Source: an uncultured Neomegalonema sp. (GTDB taxonomy: Bacteria; Pseudomonadota; Alphaproteobacteria; Rhodobacterales; Rhodobacteraceae). Taken from it: 9,928 nt of DNA. The stretch is from contig CALDZQ010000256.1 of NCBI GenBank assembly GCA_937944035.1, forward strand, positions 1 to 9,928, written 5' to 3'. Of this stretch, positions 1 to 6,292 are shown piece after piece. The notes beneath the pieces are model-generated. The model saw only the letters and a list, made by a program, of their open reading frames with translations. It had not been told where the DNA came from and ran no database searches. Positions within the stretch are counted from its first letter, which is position 1, and each line of letters begins with the position of its first letter. The position numbers were made by a program, and so were the translations under genes.

Positions 1-119
1 GCATTGGACGGCCCGGTTAACGCCATGCGTAATCCCGCATCGACGAGACGCGCAATATTCTCGCTCCGCTCAAGATAACGGAACATCCAGAATAAGCCTC
101 CGGCGGTTTTTCCCAACAT
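1..119 (-). CDS. Alpha-E domain protein (DUF403), N-terminal fragment cut by the window edge
   Basis: Only the first 39 codons are inside the window. The visible N-terminus starts MLGKTAGGLFWMFRYLERSE and continues with NIARLVDAGLRMALTGPSN, the characteristic opening of alpha-E (DUF403) proteins, which are all-helical and usually a little over 300 residues. The start is the ATG whose complement lies at 117-119. A good Shine-Dalgarno run (GGAGGA) sits about 10 bases upstream, inside the last codons of the ATP-grasp gene, so the two are very likely co-transcribed and translationally coupled (6 bases between them). The family's biochemical role is not settled. By genomic association it works with circularly permuted ATP-grasp proteins, often beside a transglutaminase-like protease and an Anbu-type peptidase, in a proposed peptide ligation/modification pathway. 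Those partners would lie off the left edge, if present. Confidence 0.9.
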   Translation of the reverse strand, partial: MLGKTAGGLFWMFRYLERSENIARLVDAGLRMALTGPSN

Positions 120-125
120 GCGGCG

Positions 126-1553
126 TTATTCCTCCAGCACCCAAGTGTCTTTTGTGCCGCCACCCTGACTGGAATTAACCACCAGCGACCCCGCCTCCAA
201 CGCAACACGCGTCAATCCGCCCGGCGTGATATTGATGGATTTCGGTGAGACCAGCACATAAGGACGCAAATCCACATGGCGGGGCGAGAGACCTTTTTTG
301 GCCAGTATCGGCACGGTTGACAGCGCCAACGTCGGCTGGGCGATATAGTTGGAGGGGCGCGCCCGCAGCTTCGCTTCAAAGGCGCTAAGCTCTTTCTTGC
401 TCGCGGCAGGGCCGACAAGCATACCGTACCCACCGGACCCGTGAACTTCTTTAACCACCAATTCGGCAAGGTGCTCCAGAACATAAGCCAGCGAGTCCGC
501 CTCACCACACCGCCATGTCTGCACGTTTTTCAACAACGGCTTTTCGCCTGTGTAAAACTCAACGATTTCAGGCATATATGAATAGAGCGCCTTATCATCA
601 GAAATTCCTGTACCCGGCGCATTAGCGATTGTGATCCCGCCGGAGCGATACACATCCATGATTCCCGGCACACCCAACATCGAGTCAGGGTTAAACGTCA
701 TCGGGTCGATGAAATTATCGTCAATCCGTCGGTACAGCACATCAATCGGCTTGTACCCGTGCGTTGTGCGCATCGCCACGCGCCCGTTCTGGATACGCAG
801 ATCATGCCCCTCGACAAGCTCGATCCCCATCTCATCAGCGAGGAACGAGTGCTCAAAATACGCTGAATTGTGAATGCCGGGCGTCAAAACCGCCACCACA
901 GGCGTGCCCGTGCAGGCATCCGGCGGAGAGGCGGACAGTGATCGGCGCAGATTGCGCGGGTAATCACTGACCGGGCGCACATTGTTTTGGGAGAATAGCT
1001 CCGGAAACAGGTGCAGCATCGTCTCACGGTTCTCCAGCATATAGGAGACACCGGATGGCGTGCGGGCATTGTCTTCAAGAACCAGAAACTCGTCTTCACC
1101 CGTGCGAACCAAATCGGTCCCGACAATGTGCGTATACACGCCGCCCGGCGGTGTGAAATTCATCATCTCCGGCAAAAACGCTTCGTTTTCTGAGATCAGC
1201 TTATAAGGAACCCTCCCCGCCCGGAGAATCTCCTGCCTATGATAAATGTCATGCAAAAAGGCATTGATCGCCCGAACCCGCTGCTCAATACCCTTCTCAA
1301 GCCGCGCCCATTCGCGGGCGGAGATAATACGGGGGATAATGTCAAACGGGATCAGCCGCTCATCCGCTTCCTGCTGGCCGTAGACATTAAACGTTATGCC
1401 TGTACGGCGAAAAAATGTTTCGGCCTCGGAGGATTTCTTTCGCAGGCGCGAAATATCTTCTTGGTTGAACCAATCTTCGTAGCCCTTATAGGGTGGTCGG
1501 CTGGTATCGCCCCTGCCATTCATTTCATCAAAAAAGACTTTTTCTTCGCACAT
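126..1553 (-). CDS. Circularly permuted ATP-grasp protein (CP_ATPgrasp, DUF404/DUF407)
   Basis: This 475-residue cytoplasmic protein has the hallmarks of the circularly permuted ATP-grasp type 2 family: FDEM near the N-terminus (8-11), LVLEDNARTPSGVSYMLENR (158-177), DVLYRRIDDNFIDP (271-284), an ANAPGTGISDDKALYSYMP block (310-328), the glycine-rich VKEVHGSGGYGMLVGP loop (367-382), the HVDLRPYVL strand (426-434) and the C-terminal SSQGGGTKDTWVLEE (461-475). Length is normal for the family. ATP-grasp enzymes join a carboxylate to an amine or thiol through an acyl phosphate. The substrate of this family is not established, and peptide or amide ligation is the usual proposal. The ATG at 1553 keeps the conserved FDEM near the start but has no clear Shine-Dalgarno; the ATG at 1523 (residue 11) is the alternative and is no better. 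The gene leads into the alpha-E gene 6 bases downstream, the standard two-gene arrangement. No convincing promoter was found in the 100 bases upstream. Confidence 0.93.
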   Translation of the reverse strand: MCEEKVFFDEMNGRGDTSRPPYKGYEDWFNQEDISRLRKKSSEAETFFRRTGITFNVYGQQEADERLIPFDIIPRIISAREWARLEKGIEQRVRAINAFLHDIYHRQEILRAGRVPYKLISENEAFLPEMMNFTPPGGVYTHIVGTDLVRTGEDEFLVLEDNARTPSGVSYMLENRETMLHLFPELFSQNNVRPVSDYPRNLRRSLSASPPDACTGTPVVAVLTPGIHNSAYFEHSFLADEMGIELVEGHDLRIQNGRVAMRTTHGYKPIDVLYRRIDDNFIDPMTFNPDSMLGVPGIMDVYRSGGITIANAPGTGISDDKALYSYMPEIVEFYTGEKPLLKNVQTWRCGEADSLAYVLEHLAELVVKEVHGSGGYGMLVGPAASKKELSAFEAKLRARPSNYIAQPTLALSTVPILAKKGLSPRHVDLRPYVLVSPKSINITPGGLTRVALEAGSLVVNSSQGGGTKDTWVLEE

Positions 1554-1610
1554 GCAACAAGGCTAGTGCAAGTTGCAGGTAGAGCCAAGCGCTTTCACGA
1601 AAATGTCGCA

Positions 1611-1648
1611 CCCCGCGTGTCACAGTCAGCGCGCACGCGGGGCTTTTT
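1611..1648. terminator. Hairpin with T-run between metY and the ATP-grasp gene
   Basis: A perfect 9-bp GC-rich stem (CCCCGCGTG at 1611-1619 with CACGCGGGG at 1634-1642) with a 14-base loop begins 14 bases beyond the metY stop codon, where a metY terminator is expected. The T-run that follows (1644-1648) is on the plus-strand side, so the classical intrinsic signal points rightward. In the metY direction the stem is preceded by A5 and followed only by TGCGACATTTTC. It may stop metY imperfectly, or stop antisense transcription entering metY. The stem is certain; the direction of action is not. Confidence 0.55.
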
Positions 1649-1656
1649 CGACCTGG

Positions 1657-2940
1657 TCAGGCTTTCGCGAGCGCCTGATCGAGATCGGCGATCAGATCAT
1701 CAACTGTTTCAAGACCGATGGACAGACGCACCACCTCCGGCCCGGCCCCTGCCGCGACCTTGTCCGCATCGGAAAGTTGACTGTGAGTCGTTGACGCCGA
1801 GTGAATAATCAGCGACCGGGAATCGCCGATATTGGCGAGGTGACTGAACAGGCCCAAGCCTTCAACCAGCTTCACACCGGCATCATAGCCGCCCTTCAGG
1901 CCCACGGTGAACACGGCCCCCGCACCTTTGGGCAGGTATTTCTTGGCCCGCTCGTGATATGGAGACGATTTCAGGCCGGGATACGAAACGTATTCGACCT
2001 TCGGATGCCCCTCCAGATACTCCGCCACTTTCTGCGCATTCTGGCAGTGCCGCTCCATGCGCAGCGACAGCGTCTCAAGGCCAAGCAGTGTATAGAATGC
2101 GTTTTGCGGCTGCTGACATCCGCCCAGATCACGCAAACCAATCGCGATGTTGTGGAAAGTATAAGCCATCGGCCCCAGCGCTTCAAAGAAGTTCAGGCCA
2201 TGATATTCGGGGGCAGGCTCGGACAGAGACGGGAACTTACCACTGGCTCCCCAGTTGAAATTGCCAGAATCAACAACTATACCACCGATTGCCGTACCGT
2301 TGCCGCTCATAAACTTCGTTGTGGAGGCGACGATAACATCCGCGCCATGCTCGATAGGCCGCCAAAGGGCCGCTGTCGCCATCGTATTATCGACCAGCAA
2401 AGGCAAGCCCGCAGCCTTGGCCACAGCGGAGATCGCTTCAACATCCGTTACAACACCGCCGGGATTTGCAAGCGACTCGCACCAAATCGCACGGGTATTC
2501 TCGTCAATGGCGGCACTGACAGCGTCTGAATCATCAAAATCCACAAACTTCACGTCCCAGCCGAAGCGTTTAATCGCCAGCCCGAACTGATTAACCGTGC
2601 CCCCATACAGCTTGTTCGAGGACACAATGTTGCAGCCGGGGGCCATCAAAGGGAACAGCGCCAGTAATTGCGCCGCATGACCGGAAGCAGCCGCGACCGC
2701 TCCAACACCACCCTCAAGCGCTGCGCAGCGTTCTTGCAGCACGGAGACGGTCGGGTTGGTCAAGCGGGAATATATGTATCCGACTTCCTGAAGGCTGAAC
2801 AAACGCGCCGCATGAGCGGCATCGTTGAAAACGAACGATGTGGTCTGATAAATCGGCGTCTGCCGTGCGCCGGTTGTCGGGTCCGGTGATGCACCCGCGT
2901 GTATCATCCGTGTTTCAAAACCGAGTGGTGTATCGCTCAT
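1657..2940 (-). CDS. metY: O-acetylhomoserine sulfhydrylase / aminocarboxypropyltransferase (MetY-type, PLP-dependent)
   Basis: A cytoplasmic enzyme of the Cys/Met-metabolism PLP family (fold type I, 427 residues, normal length). It would make homocysteine from O-acetylhomoserine and sulfide, for methionine biosynthesis. Seen in the sequence: the N-terminal FETRMIHAGASPDPTTGARQ (8-27) with PIYQTTSFVF, the IYSRLTNPT block (56-64), the ASGHAAQLLAL segment (85-95), LVDNT (182-186) with the PLP-contacting Asp184, and the Schiff-base lysine in ASTTKFMSGNGTAIGG (Lys209). The C-terminal half has the usual SLIIHSASTTHSQLS and VRLSIGLE motifs. I start at 2940 because GGAG lies 7 bases upstream and homologs begin near FETRxIHAG. 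The frame stays open to an ATG at 3036, but that 32-residue extension looks like non-family sequence. A close relative such as cystathionine gamma-synthase or MetZ is possible, but the long spacing between motifs favours MetY. It stands alone, with no met neighbours in view. Confidence 0.92.
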   Translation of the reverse strand: MSDTPLGFETRMIHAGASPDPTTGARQTPIYQTTSFVFNDAAHAARLFSLQEVGYIYSRLTNPTVSVLQERCAALEGGVGAVAAASGHAAQLLALFPLMAPGCNIVSSNKLYGGTVNQFGLAIKRFGWDVKFVDFDDSDAVSAAIDENTRAIWCESLANPGGVVTDVEAISAVAKAAGLPLLVDNTMATAALWRPIEHGADVIVASTTKFMSGNGTAIGGIVVDSGNFNWGASGKFPSLSEPAPEYHGLNFFEALGPMAYTFHNIAIGLRDLGGCQQPQNAFYTLLGLETLSLRMERHCQNAQKVAEYLEGHPKVEYVSYPGLKSSPYHERAKKYLPKGAGAVFTVGLKGGYDAGVKLVEGLGLFSHLANIGDSRSLIIHSASTTHSQLSDADKVAAGAGPEVVRLSIGLETVDDLIADLDQALAKA

Positions 2941-3135
2941 AAATTTCTCCATTCCCGCCGGCTGACCGCACAGCCGTTTCGCCGCGCACACTGTCACATC
3001 CAGAGCAATGTTCCAATATTGGTCAGCGACTCGCATATTTTGAGGACAATTCTCCCAAACCTTATGCGATCAAAAGAATTCCGTTTGCCCAACACGATCT
3101 TTATGCGAACGCATTCGCGACGCACATATGCTGAC
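2941..3135 (-). promoter_or_regulatory. metY upstream region with short palindromes
   Basis: About 195 bases between the metY start and the csbD terminator, so metY must have its promoter here. I see a perfect 10-bp palindrome CCAATATTGG (3013-3022) and a 5-bp stem with a 4-base loop, GCGAA-CGCA-TTCGC (3105-3118). Either could be a regulator site, but neither matches a motif I can name. No -35/-10 pair stands out, and I see no SAM-II or SAH riboswitch core. The only clear signal is the metY ribosome binding site, GGAG, at 2948-2951. Confidence 0.3.
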
Positions 3136-3169
3136 AAAAAAGGGAATGCGCACACGGCACATTCCCTTT
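3136..3169 (-). terminator. Rho-independent terminator of the DUF1328-csbD unit
   Basis: Read on the minus strand, a perfect 10-bp stem (AAAGGGAATG pairing with CATTCCCTTT, arms at 3160-3169 and 3139-3148) encloses an 11-base loop and runs directly into a T-tract (six T, complement of 3136-3141). It lies 20 bases past the csbD stop codon. This is a textbook intrinsic terminator and separates the stress-protein unit from metY. Confidence 0.9.
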
Positions 3170-3189
3170 ATAAACCTAAGCCGGGTTAC

Positions 3190-3387
3190 TCAGGCGGCTT
3201 TCTCGAACTCTTCAACCTGACGTTCCGCTTCTTCGCGGGCAACCCCATATTTTTCTTGAACAATACCCACCAGCTTTTCGCGGTTGCCCTCAACCTGATC
3301 GACCTCATCATCGGTCAGATCACCCCATTTTGACTGGACGCTGCCTTTGAGTTGCTTCCAGTTACCTTCAATTTGATCCCAGTTCAT
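3190..3387 (-). CDS. CsbD-family small stress protein
   Basis: A 65-residue hydrophilic, charged protein beginning MNWDQIEGNWKQLKGSVQSK and continuing with WGDLTDDEVDQVEGNREKLVGIVQEKYG, the full-length CsbD/YjbJ-type signature; family members are usually 60-70 residues. The C-terminal part (residues 47-65) is predicted helical and Glu-rich. CsbD proteins are abundant under general stress (a sigma-B-dependent gene in Bacillus; YjbJ in E. coli), but their molecular function is unknown. I choose the ATG at 3387, not the one at 3435, because GGAG sits 7 bases upstream and this methionine aligns with the family start; the extra 16 residues do not resemble the family. It follows the DUF1328 gene by 69 bases on the same strand and is closed by a strong terminator, so the two probably form one stress-induced unit. 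Confidence 0.95.
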   Translation of the reverse strand: MNWDQIEGNWKQLKGSVQSKWGDLTDDEVDQVEGNREKLVGIVQEKYGVAREEAERQVEEFEKAA

Positions 3388-3456
3388 AGCTTTCTCCATG
3401 TTTTCAAAAACAATCCACGTCTCACGAACCATCAACAGGCCCGCGACGGATAGGCC

Positions 3457-3630
3457 TTAGACCGGAGGACGGCCTCGTATGGCGCGGAAGACCATTGCGA
3501 TCAAGAACAGTACCAGAAAGACAAAGAATATTGTCTGCGCAATACCCGCTGATGCTGAAGCGATACCGCCAAATCCAAGCATGCCGGCAATAATAGCCAC
3601 GACAAGAAATGTAATTACCCAGCCTAACAT
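3457..3630 (-). CDS. DUF1328 small membrane protein
   Basis: A 57-residue hydrophobic protein on the minus strand, starting MLGWVITFLVVAIIAGMLGF and ending MVFRAIRGRPPV. This is a full-length match to the DUF1328 family (YtjA-like, about 55-60 residues). Two membrane helices are visible, roughly residues 4-22 and 31-50, joined by a small-residue turn (GGIASASAG, 21-29). The positively charged tail (RAIRGR) probably sits in the cytoplasm. The start ATG (3630) has GGAG a few bases upstream (3638-3641). Function is unknown; it is commonly found near stress genes. An EcfG-type promoter lies about 30 bases upstream, and csbD follows 69 bases downstream, which together suggest a role in the general stress response of the envelope. 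Confidence 0.93.
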   Translation of the reverse strand: MLGWVITFLVVAIIAGMLGFGGIASASAGIAQTIFFVFLVLFLIAMVFRAIRGRPPV

Positions 3631-3659
3631 TGATAACTCCGTTGTTGTTACGTCAGCAC

Positions 3660-3685
3660 AACGGCACAGATGAACGATTGGTTCC
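3660..3685 (-). promoter_or_regulatory. Putative EcfG (general stress response sigma factor) promoter for DUF1328-csbD
   Basis: Minus strand: the -35 element GGAAC (complement of 3681-3685) and the -10 element CGTT (complement of 3660-3663) are separated by exactly 17 bases. This matches the published alphaproteobacterial EcfG/SigT consensus, GGAAC-N16/17-CGTT. Expected transcription start is near 3652, giving a leader of about 20 bases that includes the GGAG ribosome site. The element matches the short consensus exactly, and the downstream genes belong to stress-associated families. The regulation itself is inferred. Confidence 0.7.
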
Positions 3686-3813
3686 AGGGTTTGTAATTTT
3701 TATCGGAAAAAACCATCGCTGTCAGGATGCCATGCGCAAAATTCTTGAAGGGGCTTGGGATGTTTATCTTGCGAAGGACCGCTTACGCTCGACATCACAG
3801 CAAGGGGGTAAAG

Positions 3814-4572
3814 ATGAAAGCTTTATGGAATACTGAGGGGGTTACGCAGTTCAGATTTCCCGCCCGGACTACCGATGATGCGTCTATCGCTCATGATGTC
3901 TATGTAAAGGGCAATGGGCCGCCAATCCTGATATTGCAAGAACTGCCCGGCATTGATGACAAAACGTTTGAGCTGGCTAACAGGTTGATAACCGCAGGTT
4001 TTAAAATTTATCTGCCGCACATGCTTGGCCGCTTCGGCAAGAAAACCACCGCAATCAACTCCCTTCGCCTGCTGTGTATACGGCGGGAGTTCAATATCTT
4101 CCTCAACGGAAAACAAAGCCCCATTGCCGATTGGATGCGGTCGCTTTGTGCGCATATCGGTCAGCGCGAAAATGGCGCGCAAATCGGTGTTATCGGAATG
4201 TGCCTGACGGGCAGCTTCGCGATACCGTTGATGGCTGAAGATACAGTCATCGCTGCCGTTGCAAGCCAGCCTTCCTTGCCGATGTGGTCACGCGATCCGC
4301 TGCACATGTCGCAGGACGATGTGGATAACGCGTGCGCCGCAATGACCAGAAAAGGGCCAGCCGTCGCGATGCGGTTCAAAAGTGATAAGATCTCGAAACC
4401 CGCGCACATAAACACGCTGAAAACCGCTTTTGGCGAGCATCTCGAAGTCACAGAATACGACAATCCCGTAGGTAATAAAGGCGCGGCACATTCGCTTTTG
4501 ACCGCTCATTTCAGTATCGATGCCTACGAGCGGACCGAGATGTATTTCAAGGCCCGCTTCGGCATGATCTGA
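3814..4572 (+). CDS. Dienelactone hydrolase family protein (alpha/beta hydrolase)
   Basis: A cytoplasmic alpha/beta-hydrolase of 252 residues, close to the usual DLH length. Visible elements: a strand and turn ILILQELPGIDDKTFELANR (38-57) with the conserved glutamate (Glu43) of the DLH family, the nucleophile elbow IGVIGMCLTGSFA (124-136) with Cys130, a plausible acid at Asp191 (FKSDKIS) and the catalytic histidine in GAAHSLLT (His226). DLH proteins hydrolyse cyclic esters such as dienelactone, but the family is broad and the real substrate cannot be read from sequence. I start at 3814 (MKALWNTEGV) because an AGGGGG ribosome site lies about 8 bases upstream; an in-frame ATG at 3727 would add 29 residues with no family resemblance. 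It lies next to the stress unit but is transcribed away from it. It converges on gloB with 4 bases between stops. Confidence 0.85.
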   Translation: MKALWNTEGVTQFRFPARTTDDASIAHDVYVKGNGPPILILQELPGIDDKTFELANRLITAGFKIYLPHMLGRFGKKTTAINSLRLLCIRREFNIFLNGKQSPIADWMRSLCAHIGQRENGAQIGVIGMCLTGSFAIPLMAEDTVIAAVASQPSLPMWSRDPLHMSQDDVDNACAAMTRKGPAVAMRFKSDKISKPAHINTLKTAFGEHLEVTEYDNPVGNKGAAHSLLTAHFSIDAYERTEMYFKARFGMI

Positions 4573-4576
4573 TTGC

Positions 4577-5383
4577 TCAACCGGCATCCTTGCGACGGCG
4601 GATTTCGGCAAACACGATCTCAGCATCGGCGTCGGGCAAGCCGATCAGCGCGGCGACTTCCGGTGCGGCGGCGCGCAGGAAGGGATTGGTTTTTCGCTCC
4701 AGCCCTATCGTCGTCGGCGTGGTCCGCCCACCGTTGTTAAGCGTCGCAATCACGTCTTTAACCCGCGCATGAAGCGCGTCATTCTCAGGATCGACGGTCA
4801 ACGCGAAATCGGCATTGCTGGCGGTATATTCGTGGCCAAAGAAGACAATCGTGTCATCCGGCAGGCTCGAAAGGCTGCACAGACTGCTCCACATCTGCTG
4901 CGCTGTGCCCTCAAACAAACGGCCACAACCCATCGCAAACATTGTGTCGCCGCTGAACAGCACCCCCGGCTCCGGCATGTGATAAACGATATGACCGACG
5001 GTATGCCCCGGCGTATCAATCACACGCACCAGACGTCCACCCCAAGACCATGTCTCGCCCGGCGTTATCGCGTGGGTAAGGATCGGCAGGCGATTGGCAT
5101 CGGCACTGGACCCGACAACCGTGATTTCGCCAAGGCTGCGCAAACGCTCCACCCCGTCGATATGATCGCTATGATGGTGTGTGATAAAGATGTGCGTCAA
5201 TGTCCAACCGAGCGCTTGAAGCGCCGCCTCGATAGGTTCTGCCTCCGGCGCATCAATCACCGCGACATTGCCTGAAACATCATCGCGCACCAAATACGCA
5301 AAGTTGTCATTGAGGCAGGGCACGGAAACAATTTTCAATGCACCCGCTTCTGTGGTTTCTAGGGCGGTAAGGGCAGATACCAT
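4577..5383 (-). CDS. gloB: Hydroxyacylglutathione hydrolase (glyoxalase II)
   Basis: A metallo-beta-lactamase-fold enzyme that hydrolyses S-lactoylglutathione to lactate and glutathione, the second step of methylglyoxal detoxification, in the cytoplasm. The dinuclear metal site is complete: THHHSDH (68-74, giving His69, His71, Asp73, His74), PGHT (His127), SGDTMF (Asp146) and FGHEY (His184). The C-terminal glutathione-binding signature RKTNPFLR (230-237) separates GloB from other members of the fold. At 268 residues the length is normal, with a slightly long N-terminus before LNDNFAYLV. I start at 5383 because AGAGG lies 8 bases upstream. ATGs at 5410 and 5440 are in frame, but the latter would overlap the divergent methyltransferase gene. 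The 48-base divergent spacer to that gene is short, so promoters may be shared or overlapping. Confidence 0.96.
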   Translation of the reverse strand: MVSALTALETTEAGALKIVSVPCLNDNFAYLVRDDVSGNVAVIDAPEAEPIEAALQALGWTLTHIFITHHHSDHIDGVERLRSLGEITVVGSSADANRLPILTHAITPGETWSWGGRLVRVIDTPGHTVGHIVYHMPEPGVLFSGDTMFAMGCGRLFEGTAQQMWSSLCSLSSLPDDTIVFFGHEYTASNADFALTVDPENDALHARVKDVIATLNNGGRTTPTTIGLERKTNPFLRAAAPEVAALIGLPDADAEIVFAEIRRRKDAG

Positions 5384-5408
5384 CGTGTCATCCTCTCTTG
5401 CTTTAAAC

Positions 5409-5414
5409 ATTGTA
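5409..5414 (-). promoter_or_regulatory. Candidate -10 element for gloB
   Basis: In the 48-base divergent spacer, the minus strand carries TACAAT about 25 bases upstream of the gloB start, at the right distance for a leader holding the AGAGG ribosome site. No good -35 is found at 17-18 bases (only GTGCAA). It would lie across the start of the divergent gene. Weak evidence. Confidence 0.3.
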
Positions 5415-5431
5415 TAACAAGGCGTCTTCTC

Positions 5432-6220
5432 TTGCACCATGATGTGACATCGCTTTGGAATTTTTACTACGCCAGCGCGTTAGGCCGTGTCGCACAGCGT
5501 GTGGTGCAACAAAGCTTGCGTGAGTTATGGCCCAATACGCGCGGCATGACAGTCGCCGGATACGGATTCGCTGCGCCTTTCCTGCGTCCGTTTCAGGAAG
5601 GGGCCACACGAACACTGTGCCTTATGCCCGCCCAACAAGGCGTGGCGCGCTGGCCTGGGGATGCACCAAATGTCAGCGCATTGGTCAGCGAGGGCGCTTG
5701 GCCGATTCCGACAGGGTTCCTCGACCGCCTCATCATCGCCCATGCCGTTGAGACCGAGACGCATATCGACGCGTTGTTCGACGAGGTTTGGCGTGTGCTT
5801 TCACCGGAGGGTCGGGTGATCGTGATCGCACCCAACCGCTCCGGCATCTGGGCGCGGGCCGATTCGACGCCTTTCGGGATCGGGCGGACATTTTCTTACG
5901 GTCAGCTTGAGGCCACACTTAATAACCATAAGCTATCCCCGGTATCGCGTGCCGCAGCGCTCTACATGCCTCCAAGCGAGCGGCGGTTCATTTTGCGCTC
6001 ATCCGGTGCGGTGGAACGTTTCGGAAAGCGGCTTGATGCGAGGCGGCTGGCCGGAGTGCTGATGGTCGAGGCGTCCAAACAGGTATTCGCAATGCCAAAG
6101 AATGGCGCGAAGGATCATGCCCGCTCCCGCTTCAGCCCGATCCGCGCCCCCGTGCAGCAACCCGTCGGCGCTTCCATCGGAACACAACGGCAGGACTTGG
6201 GAGAGAGTCAGAAGTCTTAA
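5432..6220 (+). CDS. Class I SAM-dependent methyltransferase-like protein
   Basis: A 262-residue protein of the methyltransferase-domain family that is commonly divergent from gloB in alphaproteobacteria. Visible elements: the N-terminal DVTSLWNFYYASALGRVAQR (4-23), a degenerate SAM-binding loop VAGYGFAAPFLRP (41-53) where the usual GxGxG is reduced, a post-I segment PIPTGFLDRLIIAHAVE (91-107), and the EVWRVLSPEGRVIVIAPN strand-turn-strand (118-135) that is well kept in the methyltransferase fold. PPSERRF (180-186) is also family-typical. The last 40 residues look disordered. The substrate is unknown; the family is often labelled only as methyltransferase-domain protein, and the weak motif I leaves catalysis unproven. 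The start is TTG at 5432, supported by family alignment at MxxDVxxLxxFY and by AAGG nine bases upstream. It heads a run of six co-directional genes, 72 bases before hisF. Confidence 0.8.
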   Translation: MHHDVTSLWNFYYASALGRVAQRVVQQSLRELWPNTRGMTVAGYGFAAPFLRPFQEGATRTLCLMPAQQGVARWPGDAPNVSALVSEGAWPIPTGFLDRLIIAHAVETETHIDALFDEVWRVLSPEGRVIVIAPNRSGIWARADSTPFGIGRTFSYGQLEATLNNHKLSPVSRAAALYMPPSERRFILRSSGAVERFGKRLDARRLAGVLMVEASKQVFAMPKNGAKDHARSRFSPIRAPVQQPVGASIGTQRQDLGESQKS

Positions 6221-6292
6221 CGGTGTTTCCCATCCGCGCCGAAACTGCTAGGCAGAGTTTGCCTCATCACACAACCCAGCGAGCCGCCAGCC

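Noticed and set aside
1567..1577. 11-base palindrome TGCAAGTTGCA upstream of the ATP-grasp gene
   Set aside because: Too short and without a known matching motif or promoter context to call an operator.
2134..2260. MetY active-site block ASTTKFMSGNG differing from the more familiar HSxTKxxGGHG
   Set aside because: The Schiff-base lysine and surrounding small residues are in place, and SGNG variants occur in this PLP family; not evidence of a new activity.
1801..2529. Long plus-strand open frame of 242 codons inside metY
   Set aside because: It is antisense to a well-supported gene, has no family-like sequence or ribosome site, and is expected from GC-rich codon use.
2941..3036. In-frame upstream extension of metY (32 residues)
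   Set aside because: A good GGAG site precedes the ATG at 2940 and family members begin near FETRxIHAG; the extension is ordinary upstream DNA.
2941..3135. Possible SAM-II or SAH riboswitch before metY
   Set aside because: I looked for the conserved cores and the pseudoknot partners and could not find them; only short isolated stems are present.
3744..3770. RpoH-like promoter (CTTG ... TTTATCT) before the hydrolase gene
   Set aside because: The spacer is 15 bases rather than the 17-18 known for alphaproteobacterial RpoH, and the -10 is imperfect; likely chance.
3727..3813. In-frame upstream extension of the dienelactone-hydrolase gene (29 residues)
   Set aside because: It has no family resemblance, and the ATG at 3814 has a clear AGGGGG ribosome site; the extension is most likely leader sequence.
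6250..6264. Small inverted repeat AGGCA/TGCCT before hisF
   Set aside because: A 5-bp stem with a 5-base loop and no T-run is too weak to call a terminator or attenuator; no His-rich leader peptide is visible.
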